64,000 bases of DNA from Desulfococcus sp041737845 (GTDB taxonomy: Bacteria; Desulfobacterota; Desulfobacteria; Desulfobacterales; Desulfococcaceae): the NCBI RefSeq assembly GCF_041737845.1, contig NZ_JBGSQX010000018.1, positions 108,660 to 172,659 on the forward strand, read 5' to 3'. Positions 40,942-49,405 of this stretch are shown one piece after another. Each line of letters starts with the position of its first letter. The stretch's first letter is position 1. The translations under genes and the position numbers were made by a program. Below the pieces are notes generated by a model that was not told where the DNA came from, made no database searches, and saw nothing but the letters and a program-made list of their open reading frames with translations.

Positions 40942-41439
40942 ATGCATTCGAAAACCATTGTCGAAACCGTCATGCATCCCCTTCATCAATATTCTGCGGT
41001 CGGGGAGGACGAGCGGGTCGACCGCGCCCTTGAGCTGCTCTCGACAGCCGTTCTGACGGGGAAGATGCCCCACCTCATGGTGATCGGGAAAGACCGGCAC
41101 GCCAATGAGACCATCCGGGGGTTTGTATCCCCCTGCGACATCGTTTTCGGTGTCGCGGGTCATGTTCTCAGGGGTTCGGAAAGGGTCGGCCCGATCTTCT
41201 GGGAAGGGCTGCTTGAAAACGAGGCGCCGGAAGCGTTTTCAAAACGGGTGTCGGAGATCATGGCGCCTGTTTCGGTATGCGCGGGAAGTTCCCAGAACAT
41301 TCTCGAGGCAATCTTTCTCCTCAACAAGCACCGGGCCAGTTTCATGCCCGTGGTCAGGCGGACGGAGGTGGTCGGGGTCATCCACCTGGATGACATCCTG
41401 AAGGTGCTCGTCGGGATGGCGTCCCGAAAAAAGCCGTGA
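40942..41439 (+). CDS. CBS-domain pair protein (first of two)
   Basis: A 165-residue protein made of two CBS domains (about 8-75 and 98-160), the second with VSEIMAPVSVCAG and MPVVRRTEVVGVIHLDDIL. CBS pairs bind adenine nucleotides and usually gate or sense. It is the first gene behind the sigma-54 promoter and is followed by another CBS protein and an SLC13 carrier, so it probably regulates transport or senses energy state for it. Confidence 0.82.
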   Translation: MHSKTIVETVMHPLHQYSAVGEDERVDRALELLSTAVLTGKMPHLMVIGKDRHANETIRGFVSPCDIVFGVAGHVLRGSERVGPIFWEGLLENEAPEAFSKRVSEIMAPVSVCAGSSQNILEAIFLLNKHRASFMPVVRRTEVVGVIHLDDILKVLVGMASRKKP

Positions 41440-41497
41440 GGCCGATCCGCGCCGACCGGAACGCCTTGGGACATCGTCGCCTGAACCGAGATGAAGT

Positions 41498-41518
41498 GAT
41501 TCCGATTTGAACGGAATC
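41498..41518 (+). repeat. Hairpin between the two CBS genes
   Basis: GATTCCG and CGGAATC flank a 7-base loop. No T-run follows, so it is more likely an mRNA-processing or regulatory hairpin than a terminator. It stands in a 135-bp gap with an AT-rich right half. Confidence 0.5.
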
Positions 41519-41574
41519 GGTATATATAAAAGAATTCTGAAAAAGTATTTTTGAAACACAAACCAAGGAGGTCC

Positions 41575-42132
41575 ATGTTGAAGGCAGAACTCGTAAAGGA
41601 TTTAATGGTGCCGCTTTCGGAATATGTAACCGTCTACAAGGATGCAACCCTTGCCGAGGCGGTTATGGCGCTGAAAAGGTCCCATGCGGAATGCGATCCG
41701 ACGAAATACCGCCACAGAGCCGTTCTGGTGTGCGACGAAAGCCGGAACGTCATCGGAAAGTTGAGCCTGATCTGCATGCTGCGGGCGCTCGAGCCGAAAT
41801 ACGACCAGATGATATCCGACAAGCGGCCGATGCACATGGGCTTCACCCGCCAGTTCCAGAAAGCCATGCTGAATCAATTGAAACTCTGGGAAGCGCCGCT
41901 GGAACACATCTGCAAGAAGGCATCGAATGTCAGGGTGGACAGTTTCATGGTCATCCCCGAGGACGGGGAGTATATCGAACAGGACGCCTCCCTCAACGAA
42001 GCGATCCACCAGTTGGTCATGGGGCATCACCAGTCCCTGCTGGTGACGGAAGACAAAAAGATCGTGGGCGTCTTAAGGCTGACGGACGTATTCACGGCGG
42101 TTTCCGACATGATCATCGCTTGCGGCATTTAA
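41575..42132 (+). CDS. CBS-domain pair protein (second of two)
   Basis: A 185-residue protein with two CBS domains: KDLMVPLSEYVTVYKDATL at the start and EDGEYIEQDASLNEAIHQLV with LLVTEDKKIVGVLRLTDVF at the end. A linker of about 45 residues lies between them (KYDQMISDKRPMHMGFTRQF and following). The ATG at 41575 has a near-perfect AAGGAGG. It differs in sequence from the first CBS protein, so it is not a recent duplicate. It lies 60 bases before the carrier gene. Confidence 0.82.
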   Translation: MLKAELVKDLMVPLSEYVTVYKDATLAEAVMALKRSHAECDPTKYRHRAVLVCDESRNVIGKLSLICMLRALEPKYDQMISDKRPMHMGFTRQFQKAMLNQLKLWEAPLEHICKKASNVRVDSFMVIPEDGEYIEQDASLNEAIHQLVMGHHQSLLVTEDKKIVGVLRLTDVFTAVSDMIIACGI

Positions 42133-42192
42133 TCTTTTATACATTCAATCGAACGGTGGAACCCTGCCGGTCAACAGAGGAGGATAGAGTTT

Positions 42193-43680
42193 ATGGCAAG
42201 CGCCGCTGCAGCAGCACTCGACAAAAACAGCATTGACTGGAAGAAATATATCTTCATTTTATTAGGGGTGTTCCTGTTTCTCATCGTATATTACTCCCCC
42301 ATGTGGCCCGACGCGGTCGATCCCGCGGGCAAGGCCTTCACCCTGACCCGGGAAGGAAAAGGGGCACTGGCGGTGTTTCTCCTGGCCGGCACCTGGTGGG
42401 TCTTCGAGGTGGTCCCCATCGGCGTCACCAGCCTGGCCATCGGCGTACTGCAGGTGCTGTTCCTGATCCGTCCGGCCAACGTCGCCTTCAAGGATTTCAT
42501 GGACCCGTCGGTCCTGTTCATCTTCGGCTCCGTCGTCATCGGTCTGGTCTTCACGAAAACCGGGCTGACCCGCCGGCTCGCCTACAAAATGCTCATCATC
42601 GTCGGTGAAAAGACGAGCATGATCTACCTGGGCTGCTTTCTCGTCACGGCGGCCCTGACCCACATCATGGCCCACACTGCGGTGGCCGCCACCATCTACC
42701 CCCTCCTGGTGGCCATCTACTCCCTTTACGGCGAAGGCGACAAGAAAACCAAATTCGGCAAGGGGCTCTTCATCGGCATGGCCTACATCGCCGGCGCAGG
42801 TTCCATCATCACCCTCCTGGGCGCCGCCCGGGGGGCGGTGGCCCTGGGCTTTTACAAGGACATCATGAAGCAGGAGATCGGCTTTTTCGAACTCACCTAT
42901 TACATGGCTCCGGTGGGGTGGCTCATGGTTTTCCTGCTCTGGGGATTTTTCATGGTCGTGCTCAAGCCCGAAAAGGATACCATTCCGGGTCTGAAAGACC
43001 GGGCCAGGCGGCTGAACAAGGAACTCGGAGGGATCACGAGAAAAGAGGTCATTGCCGCCGTGATCGTCGGCACCGTCATCCTGGTCCTGGGACTGACGGC
43101 CGTCCTGAAGAGCACCATGCCCGGATTCACGCCGCCCGACAAGACCGGCATCCTCCTGATCTCCACCATCCTCTTCTTCGTGTTCGGCATCCTGGACATC
43201 AACGATCTCGAGGAGATCCCCTGGAACATCATCCTGCTCTTTGCCGGCGCCATGAGCATCGGGTTCTGCCTCTGGGAAACCGGGGCCGCGGAATGGCTCG
43301 CCATCAACTGGCTGACCATGTTCAGGGAATCCAACTGGTTTGTCTTCGTCATGGGGATCTCGTTTTTCGTCATGGTCATGACGAACTTCATCATGAACGT
43401 GGCCGCCATCGCCATATCCCTGCCGGTGGCGCTGGTCATCGCCCCCTACCTGAACGTGACCGGCGAGGTCATCCTCTTCGCCTCCCTCGTCACGGCGGGC
43501 ATGCCCTTCCTGCTCCTGGTGGGGGCCGCCCCCAATGCCATCGCCTACGACTCCAAGCAGTTCACCCCGGGCGAATTCTTCCTGTACGGCCTTATGGCGA
43601 GCGTCCTTCTCCTGGTGGTGGTGGCGTTTGCGGTGTATATCCTGTGGCCGCTGATGGGGATGCCCATCCTGCTGAAATAG
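42193..43680 (+). CDS. SLC13/DASS-family anion or dicarboxylate symporter
   Basis: A 495-residue membrane protein with about 12 helices, of the divalent-anion:Na+ symporter family. Landmarks are EVVPIGVTSLAIGVLQVLF, the first half-helix region ALTHIMAHTAVAATIYPLLV, and the repeat-related FIMNVAAIAISLPVALVIAP with AAPNAIAYDSKQFTPGEFF. Substrates in the family include sulfate, succinate and other dicarboxylates, and the sequence alone does not decide. In a sulfate reducer, sulfate is a reasonable guess. It is under the sigma-54 promoter with two CBS proteins and ends at a strong terminator. Confidence 0.88.
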   Translation: MASAAAAALDKNSIDWKKYIFILLGVFLFLIVYYSPMWPDAVDPAGKAFTLTREGKGALAVFLLAGTWWVFEVVPIGVTSLAIGVLQVLFLIRPANVAFKDFMDPSVLFIFGSVVIGLVFTKTGLTRRLAYKMLIIVGEKTSMIYLGCFLVTAALTHIMAHTAVAATIYPLLVAIYSLYGEGDKKTKFGKGLFIGMAYIAGAGSIITLLGAARGAVALGFYKDIMKQEIGFFELTYYMAPVGWLMVFLLWGFFMVVLKPEKDTIPGLKDRARRLNKELGGITRKEVIAAVIVGTVILVLGLTAVLKSTMPGFTPPDKTGILLISTILFFVFGILDINDLEEIPWNIILLFAGAMSIGFCLWETGAAEWLAINWLTMFRESNWFVFVMGISFFVMVMTNFIMNVAAIAISLPVALVIAPYLNVTGEVILFASLVTAGMPFLLLVGAAPNAIAYDSKQFTPGEFFLYGLMASVLLLVVVAFAVYILWPLMGMPILLK

Positions 43681-43750
43681 GGGCGGGTTTTTCGCGTTAC
43701 GCGGACCCTCCGAATCCTCTCCACGGCGCCCCGATGGGCGCCATGAAACA

Positions 43751-43799
43751 AAAGCGGGCCCTGCCGCGTCACATGCGGCAGGGCCCGCTTTTTGTTTTT
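43751..43799. terminator. Bidirectional rho-independent terminator
   Basis: A perfect 14-bp stem GCGGGCCCTGCCGC with a 7-base loop is flanked by AAAA on the left and TTTTTGTTTTT on the right. It ends the carrier operon and also serves the convergent beta-helix gene. Confidence 0.95.
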
Positions 43800-43891
43800 C
43801 CGGGACAGGTTGCGCCAAAGGTGGTGCGATCCGGCTGTCTCTTTCCGGCCCGGAAAAAAACGGCAGCCGGATCGCCTGGATGTGGAGCGGG

Positions 43892-45319
43892 TCAGGGTTC
43901 GATGTCGATGGTGGGATAGAGCCCCCGGGCTTCCCCGGTGGGGTAGGGCTGGATGATGTTGAACGAGATGGTCTGCCCGGTCTGGGCGTGCCCCCTGCCG
44001 GTTTCGCCGTCGAAGAAGGCGCCGTTGGCTTCCAGGATATGGTGGATCCGCTGCCTGAAGACCTCCACGAACGCATCCCCCGATCCGCGAAACCGCATCC
44101 TGCCGATCGTGATCTGATCCTTGATTTTCGAAAGCCGCTCCAGCGGCATGCTGTGCTCTTCCAGGTCCGCCTGCCTCCGGATATACCCCCATACCAGATG
44201 ATTGCCGGGAATGGTGACCGGCTCGACGAGATCAATGATGGTGTGGGGCATGATGATGCTCTCATTGCCGACGGTCAGCGGGCAGTCGGCCTTTCCCAGG
44301 ATGAAGGAGTTGAACCCCACGAAAACTTTTCTGCCGAGCGTGGCATAAATGATGGTGGCGCCGTGGGCGGTCACGTTGAATCCCTCCAGCCGGGAAAAGC
44401 TGATGTAGCAGTTTTCCTGGGCGTTGGCACCCTCGCCCAGCCAGGATGACTCCAGATAGGCCCTCTGGGAAACCAGGACGTTCCTGCTGATGTGGTTTTT
44501 GCCTTTCCAGACGCTGTACCGGTTGATGGACGCCCCCGGAGGGATCTCCTTGATGGGCGACTCCAGGTTCACCACGTCGTAGAGCCGCTGAAAATCCATC
44601 TTGCGGTCCTCGGCGAAGTCCATGAACATCCCCATGGCGCCCTTGCCGGGGACAAAGGCGATATATCGTTTGCGCAGAACATCCTCGGGATGATTGTAGT
44701 TGAAATCAAAGAGATTTTTGTTCCGGATCCAAACCCAGCCCGCGTCCACCTCAATGTGGGACAGTTCGCCGACCTGGAGATAGGTGTAGGTGCCCACCCG
44801 GCAGTCGTGGAGGGTCGTGAGGTCGACCGTGGAGAAGGGTTCGAGAAAGCATCCCTCGATGGGAGACCCGTGAATATTGGCATAGGGGGCCGAAGCCGAG
44901 TTCTTGATGAGAAACAGCTCGAGTTTTTCCGGGTTGTGGGAATAATTGTGAACCAGGGTCTTGACGAGGAGGCTGTCCTTGATCCAGATGACCTCGTCCT
45001 CCTCGACGTTGAGGGTCTTGTCGTCCACATGGAAAACCTCGCCCTTCACCTTGAGCTCGTCGCCGCGGATGTCGCATTTATAGAGGATGGAGTTGTCGAT
45101 TTTGCAGCGGCCCAGGAAGCAGCTTCCGGCAAGGTTGGAATTGCTGAAATGAAAATGGATCGGGTGGTTGGACCAGATGCCGTAGAATGCATAAAATTTG
45201 ACCAACTGATTTTCCGGCACCAGGCCGCGAAGGTAATCTCCCACATCAATGGAAAATATCCGAAGATTGAAGTTGACCCGGCTGATGATCCGATCCATCA
45301 GATTGCTCAGTTTCTTCAT
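43892..45319 (-). CDS. Left-handed beta-helix-like conserved protein
   Basis: A 475-residue protein without signal peptide or membrane segments. Much of it consists of short repeating strands with hexapeptide-like spacing, for example SNSNLAGSCFLGRCKIDNSI, and ISRNVLVSQRAYLESSWLGE later on. The region GNESIIMPHTIIDLVEPV-TIPGNHLVWGYI resembles nucleotidyl- or acyltransferase-like beta-helix domains. I do not recognise the exact family. It stands alone between a terminator and the divergent plsY gene, so context gives no function. Confidence 0.6.
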   Translation of the reverse strand: MKKLSNLMDRIISRVNFNLRIFSIDVGDYLRGLVPENQLVKFYAFYGIWSNHPIHFHFSNSNLAGSCFLGRCKIDNSILYKCDIRGDELKVKGEVFHVDDKTLNVEEDEVIWIKDSLLVKTLVHNYSHNPEKLELFLIKNSASAPYANIHGSPIEGCFLEPFSTVDLTTLHDCRVGTYTYLQVGELSHIEVDAGWVWIRNKNLFDFNYNHPEDVLRKRYIAFVPGKGAMGMFMDFAEDRKMDFQRLYDVVNLESPIKEIPPGASINRYSVWKGKNHISRNVLVSQRAYLESSWLGEGANAQENCYISFSRLEGFNVTAHGATIIYATLGRKVFVGFNSFILGKADCPLTVGNESIIMPHTIIDLVEPVTIPGNHLVWGYIRRQADLEEHSMPLERLSKIKDQITIGRMRFRGSGDAFVEVFRQRIHHILEANGAFFDGETGRGHAQTGQTISFNIIQPYPTGEARGLYPTIDIEP

Positions 45320-45464
45320 TCAGCTCTCCTTTTGAAGTTTCAGCAGACGTTGCCGCCAGGCGGCGGTCAGGTCCCTACAATCCTCTTGAAACCGCCGCCC
45401 AAATGCCGTACACATCCCCAGGTGGCCCGTGCCGCCAATCCGAGCGACTCAAAGAGGTTCTCCC

Positions 45465-46079
45465 ATGCCCCTCATCCGCACCGCCGGTTTTCTGGCACTG
45501 CCCGCCGCAGCCTATGCCCTGGGGTCCATTCCCTGGGGGCTGGTCCTGACCCGGGCCTTCACCTCCGTGGACATCCGCACCTCGGGAAGCGGCAATATCG
45601 GCGCCACCAATGTGCGGCGCACGGCCGGGACCTTTCTGGGACTGCTCACCCTGGCCCTGGACATCCTGAAGGGCTGGCTCCCGACTTTCCTGGCCTTGCT
45701 CCTTGCGGGTCGGGAAGACGCCGCAAGCGATCTCTACGTGTCCGCCGCAGCCCTTGCCGCCTTTCTGGGACATCTCTTTCCCATCTACATGAAAGGCAAA
45801 AACGGCGGGAAGGGCGTTGCCACGGCCGGCGGATGCATCCTCGCCGTCTCGCCCGCCGCCGTGGGCGCTGCCGTTCTGGGATTCATCCTGGTGGTCGTCC
45901 TGACACGCCGGGTATCGGCGGGGTCCCTGGCCGGTGCGTCCCTGCTCCCGGCGGCGCTCTGGATATTCACCGGATCCCCGGTCTTCGCGGCCCTGGGATT
46001 TCTGATGGCCGCGGGCATCGTTCTCCGCCACAGGGAGAACATCCGGCGCCTCCTTTCGGGGAAGGAGCCCCGGATATAG
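45465..46079 (+). CDS. plsY: Acyl-phosphate glycerol-3-phosphate acyltransferase
   Basis: PlsY transfers an acyl group from acyl-phosphate to glycerol 3-phosphate, the first step of phospholipid synthesis. The 204-residue membrane protein has about five helices and the three family motifs: GSIPWGLVL, SGSGNIGATNVRRTAG, and GHLFPIYMKGKNGGKGVAT. The ATG at 45465 follows AAAGAGGT. The gene abuts the convergent ispH-ubiA stop. Confidence 0.94.
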   Translation: MPLIRTAGFLALPAAAYALGSIPWGLVLTRAFTSVDIRTSGSGNIGATNVRRTAGTFLGLLTLALDILKGWLPTFLALLLAGREDAASDLYVSAAALAAFLGHLFPIYMKGKNGGKGVATAGGCILAVSPAAVGAAVLGFILVVVLTRRVSAGSLAGASLLPAALWIFTGSPVFAALGFLMAAGIVLRHRENIRRLLSGKEPRI

Positions 46080-47816
46080 TCAGTGGCGGAACCCGATGCT
46101 CCAGACCAGGGTGATCACCCCCGCCAGGAGGAATTGGGACTCGGTCAGGAGCTCCAGCCGTATCCCCGGGCGGATGTATGCCTGCCGGTGAAACGAGATG
46201 AGCACCGCCATGTAGATCGGGCACAGGATGAGCGCGAGGGCGAGACCCGGCAGGATGCCGGCCGCCGTCGACAGAAACAGGATGACGAAAAGAAACAGAA
46301 GCGTCATCCGCAGCAGGGCGAGGGCCGGACGTTTGCCCATGAGGATCGGCAGGGTCTCCTTCCCGACGATCTGATCCCCCTGCATGTCCAGCACGTCGAA
46401 AAAGGCCGAACGGACGAAAACCGTGCCGACGGCCCAGGCGAACGTGGGAATCGTGGCCCACGCGATGGCGCCCGTCGCGGAGAGAATGGGAAAGAGGGCC
46501 GTCACCACCCCCCAGGCAAACGAAATCAGGATGGTCTTGGATCCCGGGATATCCCGGATGCAGCGATACTTGGCGGTGCGGACGCTGTCCGGGACGAGCT
46601 TCAGATTATAGGAGAGCCCCAGAAGCGTCATGATCAAAAGCAGGACAAAGGGCAGAATCCCCATGCTGGCCGCCACGAACAATCCGATGCCGCCCGAGGC
46701 CAGGGCCACCAGGACCATGTTCGTCTTGTGGGTTTCGAAAAAGACGGCCAGGTCCGGGTTGTTGTAGCGGGCTTCCTTCAGGCCCGTCAGGTTGTTCAGG
46801 GTGTGCATCGACAGGATGTAGAGGGTGGAGATCAGGATATAGGGAAACGGGTTGCGGACGTTCTGCAGGACGGAACAGGCGTAGCAGAGCGCGCCGGCGC
46901 AGACGGCGATGTAGGCGTTGGTGGCCAGGGCGATGCGCTGGATCTCGAACAGTCGCCGCCTCCAGAGCTTTTCGCCTTCCAGGGGAAGGGACTCGATGAT
47001 CCGGTAGATCCGCTTGATGATCCAGTTGGGGGTGGAGGCCCCTGCGGTGATGCCGATATGCCTGGCGGCCCTCAGGAGTTCCATGTCCAGGTCGCTCTCG
47101 GTTTCGATATGGCAGGCGGGCTTTCCGGTTTCCCGGACGATCTCCACAAGCCGCTGGGTATTCCCGGAGTCGCGGCCCCCGACGACGATCACGGCATCCA
47201 CATCCTCGGCCAGACGCTTGGTCTCGCTCTGGCGCTCCTCCGTCGAACCGCAGATGGTTTCAAACACCTTGTAGCGCGGGTGATGCTTTTGGGCCCATTT
47301 CTTCACGGACCCGAAAAATTGGACGTTCTGGGTCGTCTGGGCGACAAGAATGGCCTTGTCGAAGGCGGGCAGATTCTCCAGGTCGTGGATGCTTCCCACC
47401 ACGTGGCCGTTTGCGCCGGCATACCCCATCAGGCCCGCCACCTCGGGATGGTCCCGGTCGCCGACGATGATGGATGCATACCCCTCCCGGGCATGCTTCT
47501 GGATGATGGCCTGGACCTTGATGACCCTGGGGCAGGTGGCGTCGATCACGGAGAGGCCGGCCTTCTCCAGGCGCTCCTTGGTGTCGGGGGGGACGCCGTG
47601 GGCCCGGATCAGAACCGTCCCGGAGGCCTTTTCAGGGATCTCCGTCAATATGGATATCCCCTTCTCGGCCAGCAGACCGAGCACCTGGGGATTGTGGATC
47701 AGGGGGCCATAGGTGTAAATCGGGGGAGGATACCGATGCGAGGCATTCAGGGCCATCTCGACAGCCCGCTGAACGCCCATGCAGAAACCGGCATTTTTAG
47801 CGACGGATATCTTCAT
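46080..47816 (-). CDS. ispH: IspH-UbiA fusion: HMBPP reductase plus prenyltransferase-like domain
   Basis: A 578-residue fusion. Residues 1-280 are IspH (LytB), the 4Fe-4S enzyme that makes IPP and DMAPP. The cluster ligands are Cys12 (AGFCMGV), Cys95 (DATCPRV) and Cys189 (TICGSTEERQ). Residues 290-578 form a UbiA-type membrane domain with about eight helices. Its second aspartate motif is intact (FFDVLDMQGDQIVGKETLP), but the first, normally NDxxDxxxD, reads NNLTGLKEA. The two parts are joined without a frameshift. The IspH half should be active; the second half may use an unusual substrate or be non-catalytic. Confidence 0.9.
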   Translation of the reverse strand: MKISVAKNAGFCMGVQRAVEMALNASHRYPPPIYTYGPLIHNPQVLGLLAEKGISILTEIPEKASGTVLIRAHGVPPDTKERLEKAGLSVIDATCPRVIKVQAIIQKHAREGYASIIVGDRDHPEVAGLMGYAGANGHVVGSIHDLENLPAFDKAILVAQTTQNVQFFGSVKKWAQKHHPRYKVFETICGSTEERQSETKRLAEDVDAVIVVGGRDSGNTQRLVEIVRETGKPACHIETESDLDMELLRAARHIGITAGASTPNWIIKRIYRIIESLPLEGEKLWRRRLFEIQRIALATNAYIAVCAGALCYACSVLQNVRNPFPYILISTLYILSMHTLNNLTGLKEARYNNPDLAVFFETHKTNMVLVALASGGIGLFVAASMGILPFVLLLIMTLLGLSYNLKLVPDSVRTAKYRCIRDIPGSKTILISFAWGVVTALFPILSATGAIAWATIPTFAWAVGTVFVRSAFFDVLDMQGDQIVGKETLPILMGKRPALALLRMTLLFLFVILFLSTAAGILPGLALALILCPIYMAVLISFHRQAYIRPGIRLELLTESQFLLAGVITLVWSIGFRH

Positions 47817-47824
47817 GGATATTC

Positions 47825-48028
47825 TCAGGCGATTTCTTCAAGAAGGATCTTGTGTTCGACGAGTTCAAGCGAATGAATCCGGGCCTTGACGAATTTCTGC
47901 TCGCCGAAGATGTTGACCAGGCTGAGGCCGCCCGACCCGGGGGTGACCCTGTCCACGGATTCCATGATCAACCGGGGTTCCTGATCCTTGATCTGATACG
48001 CGATCAGATACGCGCTGACTTCGCACAT
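47825..48028 (-). CDS. cooT: CooT-family small nickel-binding protein
   Basis: A 67-residue protein opening MCEVSAYLI and containing GLSLVNIFGEQKFVKARIHSL and HKILLEE. This matches the CooT family, in which Cys2 binds nickel in a dimer and which supports CO dehydrogenase maturation in some bacteria. It lies nine bases before ispH and eleven bases after the DUF3842 gene. No CODH genes are in the window, so its client is unknown. Confidence 0.8.
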   Translation of the reverse strand: MCEVSAYLIAYQIKDQEPRLIMESVDRVTPGSGGLSLVNIFGEQKFVKARIHSLELVEHKILLEEIA

Positions 48029-48038
48029 GATGATGACC

Positions 48039-48464
48039 TCATGGGGTGGTATCCATATAGCGGCTTAAATGCTCCAAGATCAGTGTTTCAATGAGATGGG
48101 GGAGCGGCTCGGGAGGGACCCCCACCACCTCGATGTTTTCCTGGGAAAGCGGGATCAGCAGTTTTCTGGCGGGGCAAATGGCGACGGCCTCGGCCATCTT
48201 CGGGGTGACCTCGCCCATCATGGCGTGGGCCATGACGATAGCGATGGGCCCGATGAGCACATCCATTTTCGGAACCGTCCGGACGATGGCATTTTCGCCC
48301 GAAGCCCCCCGATTCGCGCGGGCTTTCAGCATCTGGGCCGTTGCGATGGCATTGGTCCCGAGGGCGGTGATATCGACACTCTCCCCGTAGATTTCTTTGA
48401 TCTTGCGGATCACGGCGCTTCCGATCCCGCCGCCCTGCCCGTCCATCACGCCGATGTGACTCAT
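48039..48464 (-). CDS. DUF3842 family protein
   Basis: A 141-residue soluble protein opening HIGVMDGQGGGIGSAVIRKI, with a Rossmann-like glycine-rich loop. It then has TALGTNAIATAQMLKARANR and later ICPARKLLIPLSQENIEVVG. This is the DUF3842 pattern. The function is unknown; the fold and its pairing with CooT suggest a nucleotide- or metal-related role. The start overlaps the parB stop as ATGA. Confidence 0.8.
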   Translation of the reverse strand: MSHIGVMDGQGGGIGSAVIRKIKEIYGESVDITALGTNAIATAQMLKARANRGASGENAIVRTVPKMDVLIGPIAIVMAHAMMGEVTPKMAEAVAICPARKLLIPLSQENIEVVGVPPEPLPHLIETLILEHLSRYMDTTP

Positions 48465-49405
48465 GGGGTCCGGGCCTTTCCGTCCCGGTCGAAAACCCTG
48501 AGCAGGCGGTCCAGATCGTCGTCGTCGTAGAACTCGATCATCACCCGGCCCCGCTTCCCCCGCCGCTGGATCTGGACCTTGGTGCCCAGGCGCCGGCTGA
48601 GATCCTCCGCCACGCCGGCGAAATAGACCTCTTCGGAGCTCGGCTCCGGCGCTTCAGGATCCTTTCCGGCCTCCTTCAGCCGGTTGACGAACACCTCGGT
48701 CTCCCGGACCGAAAGGTCTTTTGAAACGACCAGCCGGAAGACCTCGAGCTGTTTGGCGTGGGTGGGAAGGCCCAGGACCGCCTTGGCGTGGCCCATGCTG
48801 AACCGCCCTTCCGCGAGGGACGCCCGGATTTCTTCGGGAAGAAGCCTGAGCCGGAGGAAGTTGGCCACGGCGGGCCGGCTCTTTCCGACACGGAGGGCCA
48901 CCTGCTCCTGGCTGAGTCCGAATTCCGTCAGGAGCTGGTGGTAGGCATCCGACTCCTCGATGGGGTTGAGGTTCTCCCGCTGGATGTTCTCCACCAGCGA
49001 CATCTCGAGGAGGCCGGACGGCGCCAGGGTTTTCACCACGACCGGGACCTGGGTCAACCCGGCCATTTTCGCGGCCCTGAGGCGCCGCTCGCCGGCGATC
49101 AGCTCATATCCGTCGCCGTTCTCGCGAACCACCAGGGGCTGAATGACGCCCTGCTCCGTGATGGAACGGGAAAGCTCGCTCAATTCCTCTTCGGAAAACC
49201 GGCGGCGCGGCTGATACCGGTTCGGGTGGATCCGCCGGACGTCGCATTTGAAATACTTCCCGTCCGAAGGCGTTACGGCCCGGGGTTCCACATGGGGGAT
49301 CAAGGCGCCCAGGCCTTTGCCCAAAGCCATCTTCTTTCTTTTCTTCAGGGGATCGGACGGCTGCCCTTCGCTGTCCTCCCGCGGCGCATCTCCAGGTTCA
49401 ACCAT
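48461..49405 (-). CDS. parB: Chromosome-partitioning protein ParB
   Basis: ParB binds parS sites and, as a CTP-dependent clamp, spreads along DNA for origin segregation. The 314-residue product has a charged N-terminal tail with LGKGLGALIP (ParA-stimulating region), the CTP-binding domain with YQPRRRFSEEEL and GERRLRAAKMAG, the central helix-turn-helix (LSQEQVALRVGKSRPAVANF), and a C-terminal dimer domain. It overlaps parA by eight bases. No parS site was found in the window. Confidence 0.95.
   Translation of the reverse strand: MVEPGDAPREDSEGQPSDPLKKRKKMALGKGLGALIPHVEPRAVTPSDGKYFKCDVRRIHPNRYQPRRRFSEEELSELSRSITEQGVIQPLVVRENGDGYELIAGERRLRAAKMAGLTQVPVVVKTLAPSGLLEMSLVENIQRENLNPIEESDAYHQLLTEFGLSQEQVALRVGKSRPAVANFLRLRLLPEEIRASLAEGRFSMGHAKAVLGLPTHAKQLEVFRLVVSKDLSVRETEVFVNRLKEAGKDPEAPEPSSEEVYFAGVAEDLSRRLGTKVQIQRRGKRGRVMIEFYDDDDLDRLLRVFDRDGKARTP

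Noticed and set aside
42262..44265. 667-codon open frame opposite the SLC13 carrier
   Set aside because: It is antisense to a well-supported membrane protein and has low-complexity His/Asp/Gly-rich content typical of shadows.
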